A stretch of DNA of 39,394 nt from Candidatus Methanomethylophilaceae archaeon (GCA_023230065.1 JALNYB010000005.1:1-39394), one strand, 5' to 3'; positions 9,601-18,124 are shown, counted from the stretch's first letter. A program made the numbers and translations. Notes: generated by a model not told the origin, from the letters alone.

Positions 9601-9772
9601 GATCGCTGAAAACGGAAAGACGTTAGAACGAATGATTTCACCTGTGCTTCCAGTAATACCAGGTTCATATTAATATGTTATCCGTATTACTTTTTTAGGT
9701 TTATTATGTCCAATTTAAACTCATCAGTGGTTTAATGTTCAGAGAATCAAAGTGTTTAGTTAGATATGAATA

Positions 9773-10558
9773 TCAAAGTCTCTTGGTGGAGCCGTGTAAG
9801 AATACGGTGCGTTTTCCGGTTTTAATATCTGTTATTAATTCAGCGTCGACTCCGAATACGGTATCCATGTTATCTGGTGTGAGGACTTCATCTAATGTTC
9901 CTATGGCATATACTTCATGATCTTTTATCAGCATTACACGGTCGCAATATCTTGCAACCATACTCAAATCATGTGAGACTATAACAACAGTAAGTTTGTT
10001 TTCTTTAGACAATTGACTTATAAGATCAAGAACGTCGAATTGCGTGTTTATGTCTAGATGGAGGGTAGGTTCATCCATCAATAATATTTTCGGATTTTGT
10101 ACCAGCGCTCTCGCGATTATAACTCTTTGACGTTCTCCTCCGCTCATGGTGTTTATATATCTGTCTGAGAAAGTCGATATGCCAGTTTTTTCCATCGCGT
10201 CGTTTATTATATCTACGTCTTTACTCGATTCTCCATCGAATGTTCCCATAAAAGGCATTCTGCCCATGGAAACTATATCTCTTACAGTGAAAGCAAATCT
10301 TATTTCATTTGTTTGTGGTACAACGGCAATGCTTCTTGCTATTTCTTTCTTGGACATTTCTTCCAAGTTGTTATCATCTAGTATTACACATCCGCTGTCG
10401 GGAACTAAATTTTTGTTAAGATTTTTTAAAAGGGTGGTTTTTCCACAGCCATTTTGTCCCAATATCCCTAATATTTCCCCTTCCCGTATATCTACATTAA
10501 TTCCATTAAGTACAGGTTTACCATTGTAGTTGAACTTTAAATTTTCGATGTTCATCAT
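9773..10558 (-). CDS. ABC transporter ATPase, iron-complex/cobalamin type (FecE/BtuD-like)
   Basis: Cytoplasmic ATPase of a type II ABC importer, about 261 aa. It shows Walker A GQNGCGKTT, the Q-loop VVPQTNE, the signature MSGGERQRVIIARAL, Walker B ILLMDEPTLHLDI and the H-loop VSHDLSMVARYCDR, all characteristic of FecE/BtuD/FhuC proteins. I chose the ATG at 10558 because its A is also the last base of the permease stop codon (TGATG overlap); an in-frame TTG at 10567 is less likely. It is the third gene of a binding protein-permease-ATPase operon. The substrate may be cobalamin, a siderophore or heme. The adjacent CobN-type operon makes a corrinoid plausible, but this is inference. Confidence 0.93.
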   Translation of the reverse strand: MMNIENLKFNYNGKPVLNGINVDIREGEILGILGQNGCGKTTLLKNLNKNLVPDSGCVILDDNNLEEMSKKEIARSIAVVPQTNEIRFAFTVRDIVSMGRMPFMGTFDGESSKDVDIINDAMEKTGISTFSDRYINTMSGGERQRVIIARALVQNPKILLMDEPTLHLDINTQFDVLDLISQLSKENKLTVVIVSHDLSMVARYCDRVMLIKDHEVYAIGTLDEVLTPDNMDTVFGVDAELITDIKTGKRTVFLHGSTKRL

Positions 10559-11610
10559 CAATTCCAACCAACCTCACGTTTTCTTTTACGTAATAGATAT
10601 ATGAAGTATGGACCACCTACGATCGCAGTGATTATACCAATGGGTAAAACTCCTGTAATCGTGTACATACTGTGAGCTATGTAGTCGCACATAACCAGAT
10701 ATGTGGCTCCAGCAAATGCGCTAACAGGTATCAATATTCTGTTGTTTGGGCCGACCACTAAACGTACTATGTGGGGTATAATCAATCCTACGAATCCTAT
10801 CACGCCGACGAAGGAGACGGCTGCAGCTATTACGAGGGTTGAGAATATTAGGAGTATTATGCGAACCTTACGTATGTCTACACCCAGATCCATCGCATGT
10901 GCATCACCAAGCATCATAGCATTGAGTTCTTTGGATAGTGTAGCCATTAGTATGATTCCCATAGAAATTACAGGTACTACGAACATTAGGTTTGACCATG
11001 TAGCTTTTGAAAGGCTACCCATAGTCCAGAATACTATCTGCTCCATCTGATCTTGAGAGGATAGGAAGGTCAATAGTGACACCAATGCAGAAAGTAGTGC
11101 ACTTACAGCTATTCCAGACAGCAGAAGTGTTTCTATTTGAATATTCCCACCGACTCTCGATAGCATATAGACTAACATAACTGTTGCAAAGCAAACAATA
11201 AATGCAAGGGCCGGTACAGCGATCGCCACAGGGATTAAGGGTATCGTCGTAACCATTCCAAGTGCTGCACCAAGTGCAGCTCCATTGGATAAACCCAATA
11301 TGTACGGTGAGGCCATTGGATTTCTAAACATGGCCTGCATAACAGCACCAGATACTGCTAATCCTGCGCCAACGAAAATCCCCATGACTACGCGAGGTAG
11401 GTTAATAGTCATTACTATCGTTCTGTTAACACTTGAGCCTCCACCCATTAAAACATCAATAACTTGGGATATACTGAGGGGCCAATTTGCCCAAGAAAGA
11501 TCGAGTAAAATTATCACTATAGTGACTATGGTTAAGAACGCAATAGCTATCAATGCACGAGTGTGTTCTTTTCTAGGTTTCATTAACTCCCTCAGTTTTA
11601 AAGTTTTCAT
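10558..11610 (-). CDS. ABC transporter permease, FecCD/BtuC family
   Basis: Membrane permease (350 aa) of the FecCD/BtuC family, with about ten predicted transmembrane helices. Family-typical segments visible are LPRVVMGIFVGAGLAVSGAV, MQAMFRNPMASPYILGLSNG, LLSGIAVSALLSALVSLLTF and GVIGFVGLIIPHIVRLVVGP. The last of these is the hallmark that contacts the ATPase coupling region. It begins six bases after the binding-protein gene and overlaps the ATPase start by one base, which indicates a single transcript. It imports a metal chelate or corrinoid; specificity cannot be read from the permease alone. Confidence 0.94.
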   Translation of the reverse strand: MKTLKLRELMKPRKEHTRALIAIAFLTIVTIVIILLDLSWANWPLSISQVIDVLMGGGSSVNRTIVMTINLPRVVMGIFVGAGLAVSGAVMQAMFRNPMASPYILGLSNGAALGAALGMVTTIPLIPVAIAVPALAFIVCFATVMLVYMLSRVGGNIQIETLLLSGIAVSALLSALVSLLTFLSSQDQMEQIVFWTMGSLSKATWSNLMFVVPVISMGIILMATLSKELNAMMLGDAHAMDLGVDIRKVRIILLIFSTLVIAAAVSFVGVIGFVGLIIPHIVRLVVGPNNRILIPVSAFAGATYLVMCDYIAHSMYTITGVLPIGIITAIVGGPYFIYLLRKRKREVGWN

Positions 11611-11616
11611 ATCTAA

Positions 11617-12714
11617 TTAGTGTTTTTTCATCACAAACGTGGTTATTATTATCGCAGCAATTGCTACTGCCATGCCTGCCCCGAGATATAGTATTGTGTT
11701 TTCATTGCTACCACTATCTACTGTAGGGACATCTCCGCTGAAATAATCCGGATATAATGCACACGCTATAACCCATAGACAGTTCGTCACATCTGGACAT
11801 ACATTATCCCATTTACTTTCCATAAGGACAATTTTGTACCCGTTCAATGTTTCCTTTAATCCAGAGATGTCGCTATAGCTTTCAGATACGAATATGACTG
11901 TATCGCTGTATGCAGAGGCCATTTGTAATATTGCACTGTAATCTGTGCTGTAACTGCTTGAACCGCCATTGCTTCCGGCATTAATTCCATTTAAGTTTTC
12001 AGTTACGATAGACATTCCAAGGCTAGAGTTATAGATTTTTCCTGAAGAACTGATTTGTATTGCAGCTGCACCAGATAAATTATTATTTTCAATTGTTTCG
12101 GTTACAATATCATCAACGGTTTGCATTTCATCCACGACAGCACTGGATTGAACACCCATAATCTTACTGAGATCTTCCACCACTTCTGTTACCTGGTCAT
12201 AACTGGTGGCGCTACTTACGAGGGTTATCAGATTATAGTTATTTTCTCCGAGAATCTCGTTTAGTAATTCAATCAGTCCACCACTTCCGACAATATATGA
12301 GTACCCTGGGGCGATTATCCAATCAGTATCGAGGTTAAACGTTCCATTTTCACTCATTTGAAGGATTGCTGTTGCAATCTGTGTACGACCGTCAGCATTG
12401 AAATAATTTCCAAGATCTAAATCATTGTACTGGGTCTCTCCTATCCCTTTCATGTATTGATCTGTATAATAATCAACTCCGACAATTTTGTCCTCGCATC
12501 CGAGGTCTATTGTGCTTAATGTGAAGCCAAGTCCTAATAGAATCACATGGTTAGAAGTTTGTTCGAACTCTATCATGTTACCGTTGGAGTCTTCTATGTA
12601 GAAAGAAGCATCTGTGCTTGCATTGGAATCGTTGCAGGTTCCAGTTGTTAGAACGACAAGGCCAGAAGTAATCATAATAGTAAGAGTAATAAGTGCCAGA
12701 ATCTTTTTATTCAT
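11617..12714 (-). CDS. ABC transporter substrate-binding protein, membrane-anchored
   Basis: Extracellular ligand-binding component (365 aa) of the FecCD-type importer, similar in layout to BtuF/FepB-like proteins (VILLGLGFTLSTIDLG, DKIVGVDYYT, DWIIAPGYSYIVG). It has an N-terminal signal segment (about residues 4-25). Unusually it also has a C-terminal hydrophobic helix ending in a basic tail (VAIAAIIITTFVMKKH). Archaeal binding proteins are often tethered this way because there is no periplasm. An SD-like GGAGA lies 5 nt before the ATG and a TATA-like box lies about 30 nt upstream, so this is the first gene of the three-gene importer operon. Confidence 0.85.
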   Translation of the reverse strand: MNKKILALITLTIMITSGLVVLTTGTCNDSNASTDASFYIEDSNGNMIEFEQTSNHVILLGLGFTLSTIDLGCEDKIVGVDYYTDQYMKGIGETQYNDLDLGNYFNADGRTQIATAILQMSENGTFNLDTDWIIAPGYSYIVGSGGLIELLNEILGENNYNLITLVSSATSYDQVTEVVEDLSKIMGVQSSAVVDEMQTVDDIVTETIENNNLSGAAAIQISSSGKIYNSSLGMSIVTENLNGINAGSNGGSSSYSTDYSAILQMASAYSDTVIFVSESYSDISGLKETLNGYKIVLMESKWDNVCPDVTNCLWVIACALYPDYFSGDVPTVDSGSNENTILYLGAGMAVAIAAIIITTFVMKKH

Positions 12715-12742
12715 TATATCTCCGAAAGAGGAATATACTTTT

Positions 12743-12754
12743 GATATAAAAATA
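12743..12754 (-). promoter_or_regulatory. Putative promoter (box A) of the importer operon
   Basis: On the minus strand the sequence reads TATTTTTATATC, a good archaeal box A, 29-40 nt before the binding-protein ATG at 12714. A transcript would begin about 25 nt downstream, giving a very short leader that contains the GGAGA ribosome binding site. Confidence 0.5.
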
Positions 12755-13084
12755 CTTATTTCGTGTTACTAGAATTTGATATTTTGTTCTAATTATCTGA
12801 ATTTTATCCATTTACTCATAGTCTGAGCCGATTGTATTGTACGGCTTTAGGTTGTTAGTTAATCATTGCACACAACCCGATAACAACATTAGGTTGGTTT
12901 TCAAATGTTTCAGAGAAAATATGTAAAGTTTTCAGTATAGATGCAGTTTTTGAATACGATCAGACATTGGGTTGTAATTCTGTGAAGATCAAAGGATCTG
13001 TAATGGATTCGGAATGATTGTTTTTTGAAAGTTCTTTATGATTTTGTGCGTAAAAATCATAAACTCCTAGAACCAAATTTTTAA
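12755..13084. other. Intergenic region between divergent importer and SulP genes
   Basis: No convincing coding sequence. It must hold the promoter of the SulP gene. Two small inverted repeats lie here: AGCCG (12826-12830) with CGGCT (12842-12846), and GTTGTTA (12851-12857) with TAACAAC (12881-12887). GGTTGT at 12850-12855 could alternatively pair with ACAACC at 12872-12877. A TTTTTAAA just before 13085 may be a TATA box for a later start or simply AT-rich sequence. Confidence 0.5.
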
Positions 13085-14620
13085 ATGACATGTGGTGTTG
13101 GACCTGTTATTCGAACGTATAGATTCGTCTTATTCGATTTGGGTGGGCATAGTTTGTCGGTGGATCTGCATAAATATCGCAAAGAATGGTCTGGAAACGT
13201 TCGTGCGGATGTTTTGTCCGGAATCGTGGTCGCTATAGCTCTGATACCCGAGTCTGTAGCGTTCTCATTATTAGCAGGATTGAGCCCCATGGTCGGGCTT
13301 TATGCCTCTGTATGCATAGCAATAGTAACGGCTCTCACAGGGGCACGGCCGGGTATGATATCTGCAGCCACCGGTGCAATGGCGCTCATATTGATAGATC
13401 TGGTAAAGGACTACGGGTTAGAATACATGTTGGCAGCGACAATTCTAGCAGGTGGTATTCAGATGGTTCTAGGTGCGGGTAAAGTAGGAAAATTGATAAG
13501 ATTCATTCCGAAACCTGTCATGTTAGGATTTGTAAACGCTTTGGCAATAATGATCTTCAAATCACAATTAACTTATTTTTCTGATGGTAGCATGGTGATG
13601 GTGGCACTGGTTGCCGTGGGCATTGCGATAATATGTTTATTTCCATTGATCAACAAGACGATACCTGCTCCGATCATTGCCATAATAGCCATAACCGCAT
13701 TTGTGATAATAACAGGTATAAGTGTCACAACAATCGGAGATATAGGTAATATTTCCAGTTCTTTCCCGGCATTGGCCTGGCCAAATATACCATTCACTTT
13801 TGAAACCCTTTTGATAATCCTTCCGTATTCTCTATCATTAGCGGTCGTGGGGCTCGTAGAGTCCATGTTGACCGCTAAATTGCTCGATGATCTGACAGAT
13901 TCGAACAGTAATAAAAACGTTGAATGTGCCAGTCAGGGGTTGGGTAACATTGTATCTGGATTTTTCGGTGGTATGGCCGGAGGTGCTATGATCGGACAGA
14001 CGATGATAAATTTCAAATCCGGGGGCAGAGGAAGATTGTCTGCGTTGGTTGCCGGAGTATTTTTGATGATCCTGATATTGTTCTTAGCAGATTATGTTTC
14101 TCTGATCCCTATGGCAGTGTTGGTTGCCGTCATGATCGTAGTTTCGGCATCCACTTTCAGCTGGAAGTCCTTAAGGCGCATGAAGGTCGTTCCGCTTGCG
14201 GATACATTTGTAATGGTGTCTACCATTGCCATTGTTCTTTTAACTGATAATCTGGCATTGGGTGTTATCGGTGGAATAATCTTTAGTGCTCTTTTCTTCG
14301 TTAACAAAATATCTAACACAACGGTAGATGTTGTTGAAGAAGACGGAATTACGACATATGTTTGCAAAGGGCAATTGTTTTTCGCATCTACAACACGTTT
14401 CATTGAAAAATTCGACCTTCATGTTCATGATTGTAAAGTGATCATAGATATTTCCAGTATGCAGGTTTGGGATGATTCTGCGGTGGATGCATTTGATACT
14501 ATCATCAGGAAATACAAAATAAGGAATGTGGATCTTCAAATAGTGGGTTTAGACAAAAGTTCGGAAAATCTTATAAACAGATTGTCAGAGAATAATATGG
14601 CATTCAGCAAAAATATTTAA
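13085..14620 (+). CDS. SulP-family anion transporter with STAS domain
   Basis: Membrane transporter of the SulP/SLC26 family, 511 aa. A short N-terminus (KYRKEWSGNVRADVLSG) leads into the conserved IALIPESVAFSLLAGLSPMVGLYA helix region, and about a dozen hydrophobic segments follow. NIVSGFFGGMAGGAMIGQT is the conserved core motif. The C-terminal STAS domain (about 420-505) carries DDSAVDAFDTII, where the conserved serine or aspartate sits. Substrates in this family include sulfate, bicarbonate and other anions, and this sequence does not decide among them. The ATG at 13085 gives a 20-residue extension before the conserved region; a GTG at about 13160 is an alternative start. It is probably followed in the same transcript by the 5TM protein. 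Confidence 0.9.
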   Translation: MTCGVGPVIRTYRFVLFDLGGHSLSVDLHKYRKEWSGNVRADVLSGIVVAIALIPESVAFSLLAGLSPMVGLYASVCIAIVTALTGARPGMISAATGAMALILIDLVKDYGLEYMLAATILAGGIQMVLGAGKVGKLIRFIPKPVMLGFVNALAIMIFKSQLTYFSDGSMVMVALVAVGIAIICLFPLINKTIPAPIIAIIAITAFVIITGISVTTIGDIGNISSSFPALAWPNIPFTFETLLIILPYSLSLAVVGLVESMLTAKLLDDLTDSNSNKNVECASQGLGNIVSGFFGGMAGGAMIGQTMINFKSGGRGRLSALVAGVFLMILILFLADYVSLIPMAVLVAVMIVVSASTFSWKSLRRMKVVPLADTFVMVSTIAIVLLTDNLALGVIGGIIFSALFFVNKISNTTVDVVEEDGITTYVCKGQLFFASTTRFIEKFDLHVHDCKVIIDISSMQVWDDSAVDAFDTIIRKYKIRNVDLQIVGLDKSSENLINRLSENNMAFSKNI

Positions 14621-14643
14621 TTTGAAGTTAAATTTAGAAAATA

Positions 14644-15345
14644 ATGATCAGTTTTACAAAATTTTATAAACTATTTGGTCTGTCATGCCCTCAGCCAGCA
14701 ATATATAGTAACGAGGATATAATCCAAATTATGAATATGGATGATTACTTCATTCTGATATTATCGATGTTGATCATGATCTTCATCACGGTTGTTTTTA
14801 CTTTTGCTTTGTCGAAGACGAGATTCTTTAATTCACATATAGATGGTAAATTACAGCCTAAGAATTGTCTTGTGATAATATTTGTTTTCGGACTCTTATC
14901 TATCATCGCGACGCATTACATGTCTGCCAGTTATAATTCTGCTATAATCAGCATTCGCGATATGCCATCGCTGGTAGCAGGCCTCATAGGTGGACCGATC
15001 ACAGGTATCGGTGCAGGTCTTATCGGCGGCATAGAGAGATACATGGAGGGTGGTGTTACAGCAGTACCATGTTCCATTGGACCTATAGTGTCAGGTTTGA
15101 TCGGAGGTATCGCGTGGTACATAGCAGGTAAGAAGTATCCGAAGCTCATCGTAGCAGCATTGTCGATGTTCATAGCTGAGGCAACTCACTTGACAATGAC
15201 ATATTTTATATCGGATATGAACGCGGGTGTTGATGTCCACGATATAGTCATTACGGCCGCGGTGCCCATGATTATATTCACAGTATTAGGTGTTATAATC
15301 ATCACTATGGTTTACAATAAGTACATAGCTCCCGACTTAGAATGA
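14644..15345 (+). CDS. Stand-alone 5TM-LYT (LytS/YhcK-type) membrane protein
   Basis: A 233-aa multi-pass membrane protein. The central part (IISIRDMPSLVAGLIGGPIT, then GIGAGLIGGIERYMEGGVTA and PCSIGPIVSGLIGGIAWY) matches the 5TMR-LYT sensor domain normally found at the N-terminus of LytS-type histidine kinases or GGDEF proteins. Here the chain ends shortly after the last helix with no kinase, GGDEF or other output domain. The first 29 residues are poorly conserved-looking, and translation could begin at an ATG at 14731 or 14737. It lies 23 nt after the SulP gene, so the two may be coexpressed. The function is unknown; a transport or ligand-sensing role is possible. Confidence 0.75.
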   Translation: MISFTKFYKLFGLSCPQPAIYSNEDIIQIMNMDDYFILILSMLIMIFITVVFTFALSKTRFFNSHIDGKLQPKNCLVIIFVFGLLSIIATHYMSASYNSAIISIRDMPSLVAGLIGGPITGIGAGLIGGIERYMEGGVTAVPCSIGPIVSGLIGGIAWYIAGKKYPKLIVAALSMFIAEATHLTMTYFISDMNAGVDVHDIVITAAVPMIIFTVLGVIIITMVYNKYIAPDLE

Positions 15346-15368
15346 ATGATTATTGAAATATTATGGGT

Positions 15369-15390
15369 GGCGTCGTGATATTACGGCGCC
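15369..15390 (+). terminator. Terminator-like hairpin after the 5TM gene
   Basis: GGCGTCGT (15369-15376) pairs with ACGGCGCC (15383-15390) across a 6-nt loop (one G-U pair), 24 nt after the stop of the rightward gene. It is followed by pyrimidine-rich, T-containing sequence. Confidence 0.5.
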
Positions 15391-15433
15391 ATCCTCCCAA
15401 TATCTTCATTTATTATGGTTTAAGATAAAATAA

Positions 15434-15456
15434 GCAGGGGGCTCGGTTGCCCCTGC
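15434..15456 (-). terminator. Terminator-like hairpin after the repeat-protein gene
   Basis: GCAGGGG (15434-15440) and CCCCTGC (15450-15456) form a 7-bp stem just beyond the stop of the leftward gene ending at 15460. In the transcribed direction it is followed by TTATTTTATC. With the hairpin at 15369-15390 it separates the two convergent units. Confidence 0.6.
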
Positions 15457-15459
15457 GTT

Positions 15460-17724
15460 TCAAATCTTTTCGTAGACGCTGACAACAGCTTGATACTCTC
15501 CAGTGGTATCATCCTCGAAGAACGAGTACATCATTATATGCTCGTCATCGATGAACATACCTGTGCTGATATTAGGCAGATCATCGGATGATGTCATCAT
15601 TCTAAACGTATCTCCTTGCAGATATCCCATTGTTTCTAATACGATTTCACCATCGGTTATGGTGGCGCTGAACAGTGACCTTTCTTGAGATATGACACTA
15701 AATGTAACAGTTTCATCATATCCTACAGAATAATCACCGCTAGATGTCATTATCTCTCTGCTAACTAACAGCCAATCAGTGCCCTCTAAGTCGTGGTCGG
15801 GTCTTGGCAGTATACCGGTGCCGTCTCTAGTGTATATGCGTTCGGCTGATACTAGGGTGTCCTCCATTCCTGCCCCATCGGACACAGTTGCGGTGTACAG
15901 GAACATCATTCCATTCAGTATGTACATGTGCCAGAATAGTCCGTTCTCATCTACTATTATGCCGTTTATCATTGATCCGTCTGATGTTGTCTCGGCACTG
16001 TAGACTACACCTTTGATCACCTTATTGTACAGAACACCGTCTACGTCCTGCTGCATAGTACCTATGAACACGTTGCCGGTGATCTCTGTGATATTGAGTT
16101 TGGTACCCTGGGGAGTCTCAGTGGATTCACCGTCGTAGACTGTACCTTGTACGAGGTTCCATTCTCCTGAGAAATCCTCGTATGTTATCACAGGTGCGCT
16201 TCCTTCTTCGGTGTATTCTTTCTTCAGTATGACGCTCCACACATCAGTATAATTAGTCTCTGAATTGTAGAATGCCTGAGAGGATAACATAGTCTGTGAA
16301 TCAATTACCTGGCAGATGATCTCTGAATATCCGCGGTCTACTTCTGCGTTGAAATAAAGAGTATTATCGGCGTATATGCCAGAGATATAGTTGCCGTTGT
16401 ATGATCCGTAGAATAGGTCTCCATCTACGGAGTATATTTCCAGGTCGTAAGGTTGGCGATAATTAGAGTCTTCTGTGACGTTCTGGTAGTCTCCGTTCTG
16501 ATCGTAAGCGGTGACCACGGTGTTGAACCAGTGACCTTCTATGTTGAAGGCCTCGTCCGTTTCTAGTTCGAACGTCATACGCGCGGAATATGTTTTCTCT
16601 ATATCGATCAAGTACATTTCCTGATCAGTTGTGAATATACCATAAGTTAGGTCAGAATTGTATGAGCTAGAGACAAACAGATCCATCTCCACTATGTTTT
16701 CTCCATATAGGTACCCGACTGCATCGATATCGAGGTCGTTGTAGTGAATGGTCCCTATGATTACGTTACCGTATTGGGAGCTAATTGTGAATGTGTAAGG
16801 TTCTGTGGCTGATGTGGAATCGGTGCCGTCTATATAGTCGAAATAAGTACAATTCCAGGTGCTACCTTCAAGTGAGATTATCTGTTTGTCCGCAGCAGGT
16901 ATGGCCCCCCCCTGAGTATAGGTTCTGACAATGCATGCGGGTTCTTCGGTTACAGATTCTGTATTCAGCATGGAACAGTTCCACGTAGTCAATGTTCCAT
17001 TTTCAATCTTGAACGTCCATAGATGTCCTGAACTGTCTTCAAAATGTCCAGTTACAGGGCCGTCATTTGTACTGGGGTCGAATGCTCCTCTGATCTGCAT
17101 AACCGGAGAAGTTCCTGTCGTCTCTTCCATTGTACCAGTGAAAACGCCCTCAGTTTGGATGATATTCAGTAGCATCCTGGTGAGTTCTTCCGTGTTCTCG
17201 CTTGTGTATGCAATCGCCGAAGTGCAATCCCAGTCGCCGGAGATGTCTGTGTTGTTATTGTATTCAGGAATAGTGCCGTCCTTGGTATACAAGGACGATG
17301 ATGATTCTATGTTGCCATCATCATAATATGTGACGAAGGAGACGCACATAGTGTTGTTGTCGTACATCGTACCCGTCATCCATGCATCATATCCGTCCCC
17401 ACGTATTTGCGAGGTTATCAAATCAGATGTACAGGTGCCGGCGATACCAACCCCATCATACCAGCCGTAGAATTGTCCATAATCCGTATAGTATATGTCC
17501 ATGCACAATTCAAGGGTCCTGATGTCATCGGGGCCCCATGATTCGTAATTGCCATCATTATCATAGACATCATGTTGAACGAGTATCCAATAGCCTTCCA
17601 TATCGCTCTCTTGAAAATCCGCAGAATCATTGTTACTGTTGGAATACATTAGAAAGGAGGCTACCATGACGATCACAACGGCTGATGCCATCACGGCTAT
17701 CAGCATCTTGTTTTTGTCTTTCAT
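15460..17724 (-). CDS. Large secreted/surface protein with six tandem repeats (A-B-C-A-B-C)
   Basis: A 754-aa protein of unknown function. Residues 7-27 form a signal or membrane anchor; the rest is an acidic, Tyr/Asn/Ser/Thr-rich extracellular region. Six domains of about 110-130 residues each open with a hydrophobic-(E/S)G-x-W turn, with the tryptophans at 46, 165, 290, 399, 522 and 651. Most domains close with a YT-x-(D/E)G-x-P-like linker (residues 146, 269, 504 and 631). Units 1 and 4, 2 and 5, and 3 and 6 resemble each other best, so a three-domain block appears to have been duplicated. Beta-rich lipocalin- or META-like folds are possible. It has its own terminator. It may act as an adhesin or envelope protein, but I do not recognise the family. 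Confidence 0.85.
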   Translation of the reverse strand: MKDKNKMLIAVMASAVVIVMVASFLMYSNSNNDSADFQESDMEGYWILVQHDVYDNDGNYESWGPDDIRTLELCMDIYYTDYGQFYGWYDGVGIAGTCTSDLITSQIRGDGYDAWMTGTMYDNNTMCVSFVTYYDDGNIESSSSLYTKDGTIPEYNNNTDISGDWDCTSAIAYTSENTEELTRMLLNIIQTEGVFTGTMEETTGTSPVMQIRGAFDPSTNDGPVTGHFEDSSGHLWTFKIENGTLTTWNCSMLNTESVTEEPACIVRTYTQGGAIPAADKQIISLEGSTWNCTYFDYIDGTDSTSATEPYTFTISSQYGNVIIGTIHYNDLDIDAVGYLYGENIVEMDLFVSSSYNSDLTYGIFTTDQEMYLIDIEKTYSARMTFELETDEAFNIEGHWFNTVVTAYDQNGDYQNVTEDSNYRQPYDLEIYSVDGDLFYGSYNGNYISGIYADNTLYFNAEVDRGYSEIICQVIDSQTMLSSQAFYNSETNYTDVWSVILKKEYTEEGSAPVITYEDFSGEWNLVQGTVYDGESTETPQGTKLNITEITGNVFIGTMQQDVDGVLYNKVIKGVVYSAETTSDGSMINGIIVDENGLFWHMYILNGMMFLYTATVSDGAGMEDTLVSAERIYTRDGTGILPRPDHDLEGTDWLLVSREIMTSSGDYSVGYDETVTFSVISQERSLFSATITDGEIVLETMGYLQGDTFRMMTSSDDLPNISTGMFIDDEHIMMYSFFEDDTTGEYQAVVSVYEKI

Positions 17725-18124
17725 GATTAGATATTGTGATATGCCAAATATAAAACAAAGCTTTTGTTGGTTACTAGTACAATCTTTAGAAATTCTAGGT
17801 CGATATGCAATAAATCAGAACCACTTTACAGTCAGTTGGCATTATACAAAAGAGGTCAATAGTAGATTTAGTGTATATTCGTTAGATTTTCAATATTATT
17901 GTTGCTTTTTCTGTTAATTTATAACGTTTTTGAATACTAAGATGCAACTTTTCCCTTATCAATGAGTTTGAGTTCAAGGTTTGATGTAAACATCATGAGG
18001 ATCAATGTATTGTTTATCGTACAGTATACGATAAAAATAATTTTTAGACAATAGTCGAAACAGAAAAGCATATTTCATGCTTTCACTCAGTTAAAACTTT
18101 TAAATGAAAAAAGAAAAGAATGAG
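17725..18124. other. AT-rich intergenic region upstream of the repeat-protein gene
   Basis: About 400 nt with no credible gene. It should contain the promoter of the leftward repeat-protein gene and the 3' flank of tRNA-Asp. Two symmetric elements are visible: TGATG/CATCA arms around TAAA at 17982-17995, and a perfect 9-bp inverted repeat at 18013-18035. Confidence 0.5.
18013..18035. repeat. Perfect 9-bp inverted repeat, operator-like
   Basis: Arms TTTATCGTA (18013-18021) and TACGATAAA (18027-18035) are exact reverse complements around a 5-nt spacer. It lies about 290 nt upstream of the repeat-protein gene and about 90 nt past the 3' end of tRNA-Asp. It could be a binding site for a dimeric regulator or a weak hairpin; nothing else in the window repeats it that I noticed. 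Confidence 0.45.

Noticed and set aside
12715..13084. Cobalamin riboswitch upstream of the importer
   Set aside because: No B12-box-like conserved core was recognised, and the likely leader of the importer transcript is too short.
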